A stretch of DNA of 36,773 nucleotides, from contig JAJXWI010000016.1 of the NCBI GenBank assembly GCA_021781705.1, forward strand, positions 1 through 36,773, given 5' to 3'. Under the pieces are notes generated by a model. The model saw nothing but the letters and a program-made list of their open reading frames with translations, was not told the origin of the DNA and made no database searches. The position numbers and the translations under genes are program-made. This document shows positions 7,588 to 17,247 of this stretch, in pieces; positions within the stretch are counted from its first letter, which is position 1, and each line of letters begins with the position of its first letter. Source of the stretch: a bacterium. Its GTDB lineage: Bacteria > Verrucomicrobiota > Lentisphaeria > Victivallales > GWF2-38-69.

Positions 7588-10500
7588 TGAACTTCTCAAG
7601 CATTTTTATAAAAAAACCTATAATGACTGTCCTTCTCGTAGTGACAGTTGTTGCCTTCGGTATAGCTTCTTATTTTAAACTCCCAATAAGCGACCTCCCG
7701 GAAATACAAAGCCCAGTCATAACTATATCGGCTTACTATCCCGGCGCCAGCCCTGAAACAATGGCATCTGCAGTGGCAGCTCCTCTGGAAAGCGAGTGCA
7801 TGCAGATACCCGGACTGTCTAGTGTTATTTCGAAAAGCACAGAAGGCAAGACGGAAATAATCCTCACATTCGAGCTTGACAAAAATGTAGACATGGCGGC
7901 GCCTGATGTGCAAGCGGCAATTACAAGGGCCGCCGGAAGCCTGCCATCTCTTCCTAACCCCCCGGCTTACACCAAATATAATCCCTCTGATTCTCCAATC
8001 ATATACATTTTATTAAGTTCTGAAACAATGGATCCTGGAGCTCTTTACGACATAGCAAAAAAAAGAGTGGCACAGAGAATAAATATGATAGAAGGAGTTT
8101 CTGAAGTTGATTGTTATGGAATAAAAACAGCCGCCGTAATAGAGCTCAACCCTGACAGAATGGCAGCTCACGGACTTGGATATGAAGATATTTCTCTTGC
8201 TCTTCACAATAGCACTATAATGACACCTGGGGGAAGCATAAATGGACATTACAAGGCTTTTACTATAACGCCGCAGGGACAATTAACAGATCAAAAGGAA
8301 TATAACGATTTAATTGTAAAGGCTGTCAATAACTCTCCATTGACAATAGGTAACATAGGAAAAGCTACCAAAGGAACAAGCTCAGACCTCTTAAATGTGG
8401 CGTTCTTTAAAAAAGGGCAAGGGTATTCCTCTAAGTCTTCCATGATTGTTGTCAGAAGAACGGCCGGATCAAATACAATAGAATTAAACGATAAGATAAT
8501 AAGGTTACTTGACCAGCTAAGAAAAGAGGTCCCCGGATCTGTTAAACTTGAAGTTTTATACGACAGGTCAAAGAAAATAATAGATTCGATAAATGATGTG
8601 CAATTCACTCTGTTTCTGGCATTCATACTTGTAGTTCTGGTAATATTCATTTTCATTGGACGAGTATCCGATACTGTTATTCCGGTCATTGCTCTGCCGT
8701 TATCGATAATAATGACATTCCTTATCATGTCCATTGCAGGATTTACAATAGACAATCTTTCTCTTATGGCTTTAACCCTTGCCGTAGGATTCGTCGTCGA
8801 TGATGCCATTGTAGTACTTGAAAACAGCGTACGCCTAGTCGAAAAAGGAATGCCTCCTTTTGAAGCTGCTATTCAGAGCGCAAAAGAAATAACAAGCACA
8901 ATCGTTTCCATGACGCTATCGCTTGTTACGGTATTTATTCCTTTGATATTTATGAGCGGTGTAGTGGGTAGAACTTTTAGAGAATTTTCGTTGACAGTTA
9001 TTATCACGGTATTGTGTTCAGGAATAATTTCCTTGACGCTATCACCCATGATGTGCGCCAGAATGCTTAAATCAGCCACAAGAGAAACAGATAAAACAAG
9101 ACTGCAGAAATTAATGAATTGGATCGTTAATCGTATGATTCAGGGATATGGGAAAATATTAAAGATAATACTTAATCACAAATACGCCTCTGTGATAATT
9201 TGGCTAGTGTGCCTGCTCGGAACTTTTTGGCTTTATTCACTCGTTCCAAAAGGATTTCTTCCAGTAGGAGACAGCGGGCTTATTCGAGGAGGCATCATTG
9301 CCCCGCTAGGAACCTCAAGCGAAATGATGCATAAATATCAAGACTCAATTAACCAAATAATGGAAAAAGATCCCAACGTAGAACTATTTATTTCACTCAC
9401 TGGAGAATCTTCTGGGGCAGACCAGTCCACCGGCTTCCTATTTACCATACTAAAAAAAAGATCTGAACGCCCTGAAATTATGACGGTCGTTGCTGAAATG
9501 TGGGAAAAATTAGTAAACAACAATTTTCCGTTAGGATTTACTTTTATTCAGGCACAGCCAGTTTTAAAAATAAGCACAGGCGGAGAAAGTACGGCACAAG
9601 GTTCTAAATACTCCTATTCCATTACCGGCCCTAAATCAGAAGCCATTTACAGGTGCGCGCAGCAACTTGGAGATGAAATGAATAAAAATTCAACTTTCCA
9701 GGGAGTCCAAACCAGCGTAAAGCTCAATATGCCTCAGTTAAAAATCAACATTCTAAGAGAGAGAGCCTCTATGTTTGGAATAACTGCAAAGGATATAGAA
9801 CAATCGCTTGCTCTGGCATTTTCCAAGGGAAGAGTGGCTCAATATGTTACGGACATAGACCAATACGATGTAATCATGAAAGTGCAGCCAAATTTTCAGG
9901 CAAAACCCGAGGATATTAAGAAACTACATATTAAATCTTCAACAACAGGACAGCTTGTTCCCTTTGATAATGTCGCTACAATAGAGCAAACGCTAGGACC
10001 GCAACAAGTACAGCACTCACAACAATTGATTTCAGCGAGCGTATCTTTCAATGTTATTTCAGGCATTCCTCTCAGTGTTGCCACTGATAAAGTTCAGAAA
10101 TTAGCAGAGAAAATTCTTGAACCAGGAATGAGTGGAAAATTCGAAGGTGAAGCTTTGGAATTTCAAAAATCAGTAACGTCTATAACTATTTTAATTCTCG
10201 TAGCGGTATTTTTGATGTACGTCATTCTCGGCATACTCTACGAAAGCTATATCAACCCGTTTACCGTACTTACCACACTTCCCGTAGCCGCATTCGGCGG
10301 AATAGGAACTCTGTTAATTTTTGGCTCTCAACTGGACCTATATGCCTATGTCGGGTTGTTCATGCTCCTTGGCATAATTGCAAAAAATGGTATCATGATG
10401 GTAGACTTCGCAAAACAAAACAGAGAAAAAGGTGAAAATAAATTCGATTCTATCTATGATGCGTGCCTTGTAAGATTTAGGCCGATACTCATGACGGGAC

Positions 10501-10739
10501 TTGCCGCCATTATGGGCGCATTACCCATAGCTCTTGGCATAGGAGCAGATGGCGAATCAAGAAGACCGCTTGGACTCGTAATCGTCGGCGGACTGACTTT
10601 CGCCCAGATTATTACTCTTTTTGTTACTCCCGGAATATATCTATACATGGAGTCATTCCAGGAAAAATTCCTTGACAAGTTTGAACTGACAATGTCAGAC
10701 GCAGCACGAAAAGAAATGGAAAGCAAAAAATCTTCTTGA
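7587..10739 (+). CDS. RND multidrug efflux pump, HAE1 family (AcrB/MexB-like)
   Basis: Proton-driven inner-membrane trimeric exporter, 1050 aa as usual for the family. Twelve membrane segments are arranged as one after the N-terminus, a large periplasmic loop, six around residues 335-550, a second loop and the rest. GFVVDDAIVVLEN in the TM4 region carries the two Asp residues of the proton relay. LGIIAKNGIMMVDFA is the TM10 equivalent with the relay Lys. ISDLPEIQSPVITISAYYPG is a typical N-terminal block. No outer-membrane TolC-like gene or TetR regulator lies beside it, so the pump must borrow a channel encoded elsewhere. Confidence 0.96.
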   Translation: MNFSSIFIKKPIMTVLLVVTVVAFGIASYFKLPISDLPEIQSPVITISAYYPGASPETMASAVAAPLESECMQIPGLSSVISKSTEGKTEIILTFELDKNVDMAAPDVQAAITRAAGSLPSLPNPPAYTKYNPSDSPIIYILLSSETMDPGALYDIAKKRVAQRINMIEGVSEVDCYGIKTAAVIELNPDRMAAHGLGYEDISLALHNSTIMTPGGSINGHYKAFTITPQGQLTDQKEYNDLIVKAVNNSPLTIGNIGKATKGTSSDLLNVAFFKKGQGYSSKSSMIVVRRTAGSNTIELNDKIIRLLDQLRKEVPGSVKLEVLYDRSKKIIDSINDVQFTLFLAFILVVLVIFIFIGRVSDTVIPVIALPLSIIMTFLIMSIAGFTIDNLSLMALTLAVGFVVDDAIVVLENSVRLVEKGMPPFEAAIQSAKEITSTIVSMTLSLVTVFIPLIFMSGVVGRTFREFSLTVIITVLCSGIISLTLSPMMCARMLKSATRETDKTRLQKLMNWIVNRMIQGYGKILKIILNHKYASVIIWLVCLLGTFWLYSLVPKGFLPVGDSGLIRGGIIAPLGTSSEMMHKYQDSINQIMEKDPNVELFISLTGESSGADQSTGFLFTILKKRSERPEIMTVVAEMWEKLVNNNFPLGFTFIQAQPVLKISTGGESTAQGSKYSYSITGPKSEAIYRCAQQLGDEMNKNSTFQGVQTSVKLNMPQLKINILRERASMFGITAKDIEQSLALAFSKGRVAQYVTDIDQYDVIMKVQPNFQAKPEDIKKLHIKSSTTGQLVPFDNVATIEQTLGPQQVQHSQQLISASVSFNVISGIPLSVATDKVQKLAEKILEPGMSGKFEGEALEFQKSVTSITILILVAVFLMYVILGILYESYINPFTVLTTLPVAAFGGIGTLLIFGSQLDLYAYVGLFMLLGIIAKNGIMMVDFAKQNREKGENKFDSIYDACLVRFRPILMTGLAAIMGALPIALGIGADGESRRPLGLVIVGGLTFAQIITLFVTPGIYLYMESFQEKFLDKFELTMSDAARKEMESKKSS

Positions 10740-10776
10740 ACAAATTTAAAGTTATAACACTTTAGAATTATGTATG

Positions 10777-10804
10777 TTGACTAAACGCTGTTAGTATATA
10801 TAAT
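10777..10804 (+). promoter_or_regulatory. Strong promoter for the small lipoprotein gene
   Basis: TTGACT (-35) and a perfect TATAAT (-10) are 16 bases apart. The expected start of transcription is near 10811. This rules out the ATG at 10804 as a translation start and supports the one at 10846. Confidence 0.7.
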
Positions 10805-10845
10805 TGGTACCTATTGTATATCGAGATAATTTTAGAGGGTCATTT

Positions 10846-11079
10846 ATGTCTTTTATTAGATTTTTATTGGTTCTTGGTTTTGTTTTAATCGGAACATCTG
10901 GATGCGATATATTTCAAAAACCATCTGAGGCAGATGATACCACGCAAGCAAGAGGAAGCAATGTCTGGTGGAATAATAGAATGAACCAGGAAGAAATGTC
11001 AGCTGCCATTAATGCAGATAGGCCTCAAAGCGCAGATCAATCCGACAACATGCAAACAAATACAGGATTACAACCGTAA
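10846..11079 (+). CDS. Small predicted lipoprotein, function unknown
   Basis: A 77-aa protein beginning MSFIRFLLVLGFVLIG with a lipobox-like GTSGC around residue 20, followed by a polar, Gln/Asn/Asp-rich tail. I chose the ATG at 10846, not the upstream in-frame one at 10804. It follows an AGAGGG ribosome-binding site, gives a proper signal peptide, and lies downstream of the promoter at 10777-10804. It has its own promoter, so it is independent of the efflux operon. It converges tail to tail with the helicase gene with no gap. No family is recognised. Confidence 0.7.
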   Translation: MSFIRFLLVLGFVLIGTSGCDIFQKPSEADDTTQARGSNVWWNNRMNQEEMSAAINADRPQSADQSDNMQTNTGLQP

Positions 11080-13131
11080 TCAAATTTCAGTTCCTTCGGT
11101 ACTTTTTTTAAATTGTTTATAAAAGTCGGAAAACGCACTGCTTATCGTATTATGGTCAACGGGTCTATTTTCATGCGAGGAAATATCGTCTACAAGCTCT
11201 TCCGGCAACTCTGACAAAAATTCGGAAGGAATTTGATAGCATGGCTTACCATACTGGTAGCGATTTTTTGAATTTGTTAGAAAAAGCTGCGTTTTCGCCC
11301 TCGTAATAGCTACATAAAAAAGCCGTCGCTCCTCGTCTATATCCCTTCCCTCCAGGGACCTTGCGTGCGGGAAAAGATTTTGCTCCATCCCCACAATGAA
11401 AACGCACTTGAACTCCAAGCCTTTTGCCGAATGAACTGTTAAAAGGGTCACAGAATCTTTTTCTTTCTCTCCATCCACATCATCGTTAGCATCGGAAAGG
11501 CAAAAGATTTCAAGATACTCACCTAATGTCGGGACATTCTGAGCACTATTATCTTCAAATTCAGCAATAGCATTTATAAACTCTAAAACATTCTCTCTTC
11601 TGTCCTCCGCTTCATCTATGTTTTTGTAGAGTTTTTGGAAACAATTCAAAAATCCGATTTCCGTAAGATAATTTCTTGTTTTTTCTGCAAGATTTCCCGC
11701 GTCAGAGAATTCTTTTCGCCATTTTTCTGCCACATTGGAAAAAGATTCTACGGGAGCCGCCTGTTTGGGAGTCAAAGTACTACAAAAACTCTTATCCGAA
11801 AAAACATCTAAAATTGAAACCCCATGCGATTGCCTGTTTCTTACAGACTCAATAAATTTTTGACCGAGACTTCGTGACGGCACACCAAGAATTCTGAGCA
11901 GGCTCTGATCATCTTTAGGGTTTGCTATGATTTTCAAGTACGCTATAGCATCACGAATTTCTTTTCTCTCATAAAAAGATTTCGAGCCAACAATCTTATA
12001 CGGAATTCTCTCCTGCCTGAACTGTTGTTCAAAGAGGCGCGATTGGTGGTTTGACCTATAAAGAATGGCAATATCGCTGTACTTAACATCATGGTTTTCG
12101 TATATCAGCTTCCTGATTTGACTCGAAACAAAAAAGGCTTCGCCTGCGTCGCTCTGAAGAGAAACTGTTTTTATTTTGTTCCCTTCTCCGTTATCAGACC
12201 ACAACTTCTTACTGTGCCGGTGCTTATTACCGGAAATAAAAACATTCGCCACATTCAAAATATTGTTTGTAGATCTGTAGTTCTGTTCGAGCTTAATAAC
12301 TGCCGTATTAAGATACATATTCGGAAAATTCAAAATATTCTCTATCTTAGCGCCACGCCAACCGTAAATACTCTGATCATCATCACCTACAACACAGATG
12401 TTTTTATATTTGTCTGCAAGCAGTTTTACCAACCTGAATTGAGCGTAATTAGTATCCTGAAATTCGTCTATCAGGATATATTTATACTGTTCCTGGTACT
12501 TTGCCAAAATTTCAGGATTATTTTCCCATATTTCAACCGTATAACACAAAATATCATCAAAGTCCAGCATGTTCTGAGCTGTAAGCATTTCCTGGTATCT
12601 CTGATAAACTTTTGCTATAATATTCTCGATATATGTTTTAGCCTCAGTTTTGTAGATTTCCCATGATTTAAGCTCTTGTTTGGCTCTGCCAATCATTGAT
12701 GCGTAAAGGGCTACATTAGAATCTTCTTCCTTCATCTTAAGCTCAACAATGACCTGTTTCAGCGTCCCCTTCTGATCAAGTTCATCAGCAATGGCAAAAC
12801 CTTTATGAAGCTTTGTTGACTCTATTTCAGCTCGCAAAACACGCATGCAGAACGCATGAAAAGTGCCAAGAAAAATTTTCGCCGCGGAATCAGAATCAAC
12901 AAGAAGGCGAACCCTCTCTTTCATTTCCTTTGCCGCTTTGTTAGTAAACGTAAGCCCAAGAATGTTTTCGGAACCTATCCAATTTTTCATTAAATTGGCT
13001 ATTCGGTGAGTTATAACCTTAGTTTTACCGGTACCGGCTCCGGCAAGAACAAGGACAGGGCCATTAATGGTTTCAACAGCCCGTCTTTGTGAAGGATTAA
13101 GTCCATCTAAAATATCAACGCTATATCGCAT
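11080..13131 (-). CDS. pcrA: UvrD/PcrA-type superfamily 1 DNA helicase
   Basis: ATP-dependent 3'-5' DNA helicase of repair and replication-conflict processing. All helicase motifs are visible: Q motif GLNPSQRRAV, Walker A GAGTGKT (residues 31-37, K37), Walker B LIDEFQDT, motif III VVGDDDQSIYGWRGA, motif IV LEQNYRST, motif V TVHSAKGLEF and motif VI RRLFYVAITRAK. At 683 aa it is slightly shorter than E. coli UvrD (720), with a reduced C-terminal tail. UvrD, PcrA and Rep cannot be separated by eye. Its stop abuts the lipoprotein stop. Confidence 0.95.
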   Translation of the reverse strand: MRYSVDILDGLNPSQRRAVETINGPVLVLAGAGTGKTKVITHRIANLMKNWIGSENILGLTFTNKAAKEMKERVRLLVDSDSAAKIFLGTFHAFCMRVLRAEIESTKLHKGFAIADELDQKGTLKQVIVELKMKEEDSNVALYASMIGRAKQELKSWEIYKTEAKTYIENIIAKVYQRYQEMLTAQNMLDFDDILCYTVEIWENNPEILAKYQEQYKYILIDEFQDTNYAQFRLVKLLADKYKNICVVGDDDQSIYGWRGAKIENILNFPNMYLNTAVIKLEQNYRSTNNILNVANVFISGNKHRHSKKLWSDNGEGNKIKTVSLQSDAGEAFFVSSQIRKLIYENHDVKYSDIAILYRSNHQSRLFEQQFRQERIPYKIVGSKSFYERKEIRDAIAYLKIIANPKDDQSLLRILGVPSRSLGQKFIESVRNRQSHGVSILDVFSDKSFCSTLTPKQAAPVESFSNVAEKWRKEFSDAGNLAEKTRNYLTEIGFLNCFQKLYKNIDEAEDRRENVLEFINAIAEFEDNSAQNVPTLGEYLEIFCLSDANDDVDGEKEKDSVTLLTVHSAKGLEFKCVFIVGMEQNLFPHARSLEGRDIDEERRLFYVAITRAKTQLFLTNSKNRYQYGKPCYQIPSEFLSELPEELVDDISSHENRPVDHNTISSAFSDFYKQFKKSTEGTEI

Positions 13132-13236
13132 AATAAATTAACAATTTATGAATTGTCCTCATGTAAGTTCTGATTAACTTTCTGCAGACCCCTTCCCCCC
13201 CTGGGCTAATAGTCTGCACTCTTTCAGTCTGAACGA

Positions 13237-13713
13237 CTATTTTAATTTTAAAGTCATTTTTATACCTTCAGACTCAAATCCCATACGTCTATATGCATCA
13301 ATTGCATTAGAATTCCTAGCAAACACAGCTAAAGATAAGGTATTAATGCCTATTTTTTTAGCATGCCTTTTTATTTCTTCAATAAGGCCTCTGCCGACAC
13401 CCTTATTTCTCCATTTTTCTGTCACAACTATTTGATCTATTTCTATAAATTGAGAAGGATATATAAACACATTTTCTTCTCTTTTGATTACTTTTGCAAC
13501 TACATACCCAACAACCTCAGAATCTATAAAAGCTATTAAAATTTTTACACTTTTATTTTTAAGTAGCTTCCCAAGCCATTCAGCAATCTCTTTTTTATTG
13601 GCTTTTTTATATCTTTCATGATCCCAATTTATGTGTAGCTCTTGTAGTTCATTATTAAGTTCAATCAATAACGGAATATCTGCTTCTCTAGCTTCTAATA
13701 TTTTCATCTCCAT
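13237..13713 (-). CDS. GNAT-family N-acetyltransferase
   Basis: A 158-aa acetyltransferase with the GNAT acetyl-CoA loop WRNKGVGRGLIEEIKRHA and the C-terminal NSNAIDAYRRMGFE block. Substrate unknown. It starts 9 bases after the thrC stop on the same strand, across a short repeated TTGATAA-like stretch, so it is probably cotranscribed with thrC. The first of two closely spaced Met codons was taken as start. Confidence 0.9.
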   Translation of the reverse strand: MEMKILEAREADIPLLIELNNELQELHINWDHERYKKANKKEIAEWLGKLLKNKSVKILIAFIDSEVVGYVVAKVIKREENVFIYPSQFIEIDQIVVTEKWRNKGVGRGLIEEIKRHAKKIGINTLSLAVFARNSNAIDAYRRMGFESEGIKMTLKLK

Positions 13714-13722
13714 TATCCATTA

Positions 13723-15009
13723 TCAATTATCAATTGCCCTCTTCACTGCTTCGATAGTCGCAGGGATTTGGACAGGCATGTTTTTGAATTGCCCGTTTAC
13801 CCCGATCCCTCTAAGTTTATCAAAGTGATAATTTATAACCGCGTCCGGATCTTTCAGGAGATTTCCTGTAAGAATTCCTACAGCAGAAGCTTTTTTATCT
13901 ATAACCCCTGCAGCAACAAGTTTTTTTGCGCCGGCGACTACGCAACATGAGGCCGGCTCTGCGCCAATCCCTGCGGCATCAACCATCGCTTTGGCTTCCA
14001 TTATTTCTTGTTCGGTCGCCTCTTCAACTACACCATTGCTCCATTCAATCCCTCTTAACGATTTTTCCCAGGAAATAGGATTTCCTATCTTAATTGCCGT
14101 AGCTATTGTTTCAGGGTTTTTTACAGGAACAAACGAAGTTTTGTTTTTCCACATCGTGTACAACGGATTGGCCCCGGCCGCCTGAATTACTGCAATCCTA
14201 GGAATCTTTTTTATAATTTCAAGCTCATAAAGTTCCATCAAAGCTTTACTTAAAGCCGTATTATTCCCCAGATTCCCGCCAGGTATAATGAACCAATCCG
14301 GCACGTTCCAGTCAAGCTGTTGAAGTATCTCAAAACAAATTGCTTTTTGCCCCTCTATTCTGAATGGATTTATCGAGTTTAAAAGATAAATATTCAACTC
14401 TTTGCAAACATCCTGAACAAGCGCCATTGCGTCATCAAAGTTTCCTTCGACTTGAAGCGTTTTCCCTCCATAAGCAAGAGCCTGTGCCAGCTTCCCATAA
14501 GCTATCTTGCCTGACGGAATAAAAATAACGGATTTAAAACCTGCCTTTGCTGCGTATGCAGCCATGCTCGCACTGGTATTTCCCGTGCTCGCGCAAGCAA
14601 CTATTTTAGCTCCAATAATATTCGCCGCAGTAGTTCCGCATGTCATCCCTCTATCCTTGAAACTTCCTGTCGGATTCTCCCCCTCATGCTTAAGAAGTAG
14701 CTTTGGAAGCCCAGCATACAGTCCCGCTTTCCCTGAAGGATAAAGTCGTGTGTTCCCTTCCTGTTTTGAAACTATATTTTTCCTGTCAGTGTCGAGAATT
14801 AATTCCTTGTATCGCCAAACCCCGGAAGAAGCTGCACCGTTTTTCATTCCCCATCGTTCCTCCCATTTTCTGACAAGCTTCTTGCTGTTTACTCTAGAAA
14901 GGTCCCTTTTCACATCAAGAAGCCCCCCGCATTTGCAGGTATATCTCAAGTCAAATAAATCATAGCTTTTCAAACAATTAATACATTCAAGCCAGCTTTT
15001 TATTTTCAT
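13723..15009 (-). CDS. thrC: Threonine synthase
   Basis: PLP enzyme converting O-phosphohomoserine to threonine. The 428-aa protein starts with a zinc-ribbon-like segment (C9, C12, C25, C27), seen in many bacterial and plant-type threonine synthases. ENPTGSFKDRG carries the PLP Lys (K118). The phosphate loop is PGGNLGNN, and ASTGNTSASMAAYAA is typical of the fold. It heads a two-gene unit with the GNAT gene. No other threonine-pathway genes are present in the window. Confidence 0.95.
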   Translation of the reverse strand: MKIKSWLECINCLKSYDLFDLRYTCKCGGLLDVKRDLSRVNSKKLVRKWEERWGMKNGAASSGVWRYKELILDTDRKNIVSKQEGNTRLYPSGKAGLYAGLPKLLLKHEGENPTGSFKDRGMTCGTTAANIIGAKIVACASTGNTSASMAAYAAKAGFKSVIFIPSGKIAYGKLAQALAYGGKTLQVEGNFDDAMALVQDVCKELNIYLLNSINPFRIEGQKAICFEILQQLDWNVPDWFIIPGGNLGNNTALSKALMELYELEIIKKIPRIAVIQAAGANPLYTMWKNKTSFVPVKNPETIATAIKIGNPISWEKSLRGIEWSNGVVEEATEQEIMEAKAMVDAAGIGAEPASCCVVAGAKKLVAAGVIDKKASAVGILTGNLLKDPDAVINYHFDKLRGIGVNGQFKNMPVQIPATIEAVKRAIDN

Positions 15010-15545
15010 GCAAAAACTCTTTCTCTGTTTAAATTTAAAATTTAAAAATCCCTAATATCACACATTATGCTATAAAAACTACTTGATTCCACTTAGTTAC
15101 AAATGATGCTATAAAATTAAGAAAAGGTATTATGTACCACTCGGCAAGTATATAGTCATCTCAAAGGTATTACAATATGAAAAAAAACGCGGGCAGAAGT
15201 GTTCTTAAGACCTTTTTAAGCGTACAAAATGCAAATGAAAGAAAAATTGCCAGAGACAATCTTTAAGAGAGATCGAGCAGTTCAATATGGAGCTTAATTT
15301 CCTACGTAAGGGTTTACTTGCGCATCCTTTGGTTATAACAAACCTCTACACTACCAAAAGATATTGAGGTGAAAATGTTCTACTGCAATGGAAAGCTTCT
15401 GTCTTCTCTTTGATTAAAACTACAAACGCATTACATCAATAAAACTTTAAATAACTGCCCAAGATAAGGGGGATCATTTCATATTCCCCATTACTCGCCC
15501 CCTACAAAACACGGAGGTGTTAAGCAATTGTTATTCAATAAAAAT
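15010..15545. other. Long gap upstream of thrC with weak relics
   Basis: No supported gene in 536 bases. ATGCTATAAAA occurs twice (about 15066 and 15110). A 29-codon frame starts at 15177 (MKKNAGRSVLKTF), and a shifted frame after it reads EIEQFNMELNFLRKGLLAHP. Together they could be a frameshifted relic of a small gene. A GGGGA/TCCCC hairpin lies near 15470. None of these is firm. Confidence 0.3.
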
Positions 15546-15560
15546 TTACTGAATAACTTT
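15530..15560 (-). terminator. Hairpin at the end of the small basic protein gene
   Basis: GTTATTCA and TGAATAAC form a perfect 8-bp inverted repeat around an AT-rich loop, overlapping the stop codon of the minus-strand gene at 15546. It could be a terminator, although the loop is long. Confidence 0.35.
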
Positions 15561-15701
15561 AGTTTTTGGAAGACCTAAAACTTTATTACCTTCTTTCCAT
15601 TTATCTTCTTTTGTAAGAAGGTCGATTCTTTCATATCTTTTCAGAACGTTTCTTTTTTGCACTATCTTTGTGCTGCCTTTCAAGCTGGGATGGTGTGACA
15701 T
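15546..15701 (-). CDS. PVC-type small basic protein (TIGR04137-like)
   Basis: A 51-aa, strongly basic protein starting MSHHPSLKGS, with the core KRNVLKRYERIDLL and ending KVLGLPKTKVIQ. This matches my memory of the small basic protein family found in Chlamydiae and Verrucomicrobia (typical form: MSxHPSL, VLKRxERI, GLPKxK), suggested to be ribosome-associated. A clear AGGAG site lies 8 bases before the ATG at 15701, which supports translation. It is divergent from the phosphoesterase gene, and a hairpin overlaps its stop. It is the best taxonomic marker in the window. Confidence 0.82.
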   Translation of the reverse strand: MSHHPSLKGSTKIVQKRNVLKRYERIDLLTKEDKWKEGNKVLGLPKTKVIQ

Positions 15702-15810
15702 AATATTTTCTCCTAATTTTCTTAAAAAGAATTTACAACTTTATCAAAAGCTGAATAATATGACTATCACATTGACAATATTCAAACCGTTTTCTGGGTT
15801 TTTTGGGTGA

Positions 15811-17247
15811 ATGCAAAAAGTGCTTATACACATAGTTAAGAAATATTTAATCTCCCTAGTTTTTTCCTTATGTATTGTTTGGGATGCGTCAGGTGAGGAA
15901 AAGAGCATATCTCTTTTTGCGACAAGCGATCTTCACGGGAACATAGATTCAGACGATGCAGGAATTTTGAGACTTGCAACCGTATTGGAAAAAGAAGTTA
16001 CAGCCGCAGGAGGGTGTGAAAAAAGCATCATTCTCGACTGTGGTGATTTTTCTCAGGGAAGTGTTGAAGCATCTCTTACCGGGGGAAAAATTATTTTTGA
16101 GCTTTTAAATTACCTGCACTATGATGTTATTGTTCCCGGTAATCATGATTTCGATTATGGCCTGGACAAGTTAGTTGCAAATCAAAAAGAAATATCTTCC
16201 GAAATGCTTTGTGGAAATCTCCTATTATCTGATGCAAAAAATCCTTTTAGGGGCTGGAAACTTATTACTAAAAATGGCCTAAAAATAGCCATTATAGGTC
16301 TTACTTATCCCGGAGTTGAAGGAATTGACAGAATCAGCAACCTGTCATATAAAACAGGCTCAATAAATGATGCTATAAAAAAGATATTGCATGAAATACT
16401 ACTCTCAGAAAAACCTGATTTGATTGTTCTCTCAGTTCATGGCGGGCTTTATAATAGTGGCTGGTCATTGAAAAATATAATCAGAAAATTTCCCGAAATT
16501 GATATCGTTTTTGCTGGGCATACACATGAAAAATTTCCTGGAAAGCTCCTTTATAACCATACCTACTTTATTCAGACCGGTTCCAGCGCAGAATATTTAG
16601 GAGAAGCCACCGTCAAGATACGCGATGGCAGAAAAGAGATTAATTCCCGGCTAATACCTGTATCGGGAGCAACGGTTGATTCAGAGCTGGCCGATAGATT
16701 TAAATCTTCATTGGATAACATAAAAATAGAAAAAGAAAAAATAGTGGTATATTTCAAAAGCAAAGTTGACCTTAATCAACTGGCAATGGACTCGATGTTG
16801 AAGGAGACGAAGGCTGATGTGGCCATATTTGGATTAAGTGGATCTTTCAAATCTATGAAGGGGGAAATCAAATACAAAGATGTATTTAGCGCTATCCCAT
16901 ACGAAGATATGATAGCGACTATGATTGTTAATAAAAATGAGCTAAAAATTATACTTCAGGAACTTTATTCATACATAAAGAAGAAAAAAAAATATAAAAG
17001 AGTTTTATATGCCGGGTTTTCTTTAGAACAGGTTCGAGGAAAAGTCGGCGCCTTAAAATTTGACAAAAAGAATCTTGATGAAGAGAAAATACAATTAGTA
17101 TTTTCTTCATATTATGTTGAATATCCCGGGAATAAGTTTCCTGAGATAAGAAAAATTGCCAAAAATAGAGGATCAGAATATAGAAATACCGGTATTTTAA
17201 TTAGGGATGCGTTGTTGACTGCCTTGAGAAATTACGGGAGATTATGA
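15811..17247 (+). CDS. Secreted 5'-nucleotidase/UshA-family metallophosphoesterase
   Basis: A 478-aa exported phosphoesterase with an N-terminal signal peptide (basic start, hydrophobic core, cleavage near SGEE around residue 28). The two-metal site is complete: SDLHGN (D40, H42), DCGDF (D76, D79), PGNHDFDYG (N111, H112), LSVHGG and FAGHTHE. The C-terminal part (from about residue 300) resembles the 5'-nucleotidase substrate domain, with KADVAIFG and an IPYEDMI segment. It probably dephosphorylates nucleotides or related phosphate esters in the periplasm. A GGGTGA precedes the ATG. It runs divergently from the small basic protein gene. Confidence 0.88.
   Translation: MQKVLIHIVKKYLISLVFSLCIVWDASGEEKSISLFATSDLHGNIDSDDAGILRLATVLEKEVTAAGGCEKSIILDCGDFSQGSVEASLTGGKIIFELLNYLHYDVIVPGNHDFDYGLDKLVANQKEISSEMLCGNLLLSDAKNPFRGWKLITKNGLKIAIIGLTYPGVEGIDRISNLSYKTGSINDAIKKILHEILLSEKPDLIVLSVHGGLYNSGWSLKNIIRKFPEIDIVFAGHTHEKFPGKLLYNHTYFIQTGSSAEYLGEATVKIRDGRKEINSRLIPVSGATVDSELADRFKSSLDNIKIEKEKIVVYFKSKVDLNQLAMDSMLKETKADVAIFGLSGSFKSMKGEIKYKDVFSAIPYEDMIATMIVNKNELKIILQELYSYIKKKKKYKRVLYAGFSLEQVRGKVGALKFDKKNLDEEKIQLVFSSYYVEYPGNKFPEIRKIAKNRGSEYRNTGILIRDALLTALRNYGRL

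Noticed and set aside
8291-8809. 172-codon minus-strand frame inside the RND pump gene
   Set aside because: It lies fully within a well-conserved plus-strand gene and its translation shows no domain or signal; it is an antisense shadow.
12091-12666. 191-codon plus-strand frame inside the helicase gene
   Set aside because: Antisense to conserved helicase motifs, with biased hydrophobic composition typical of a shadow frame.
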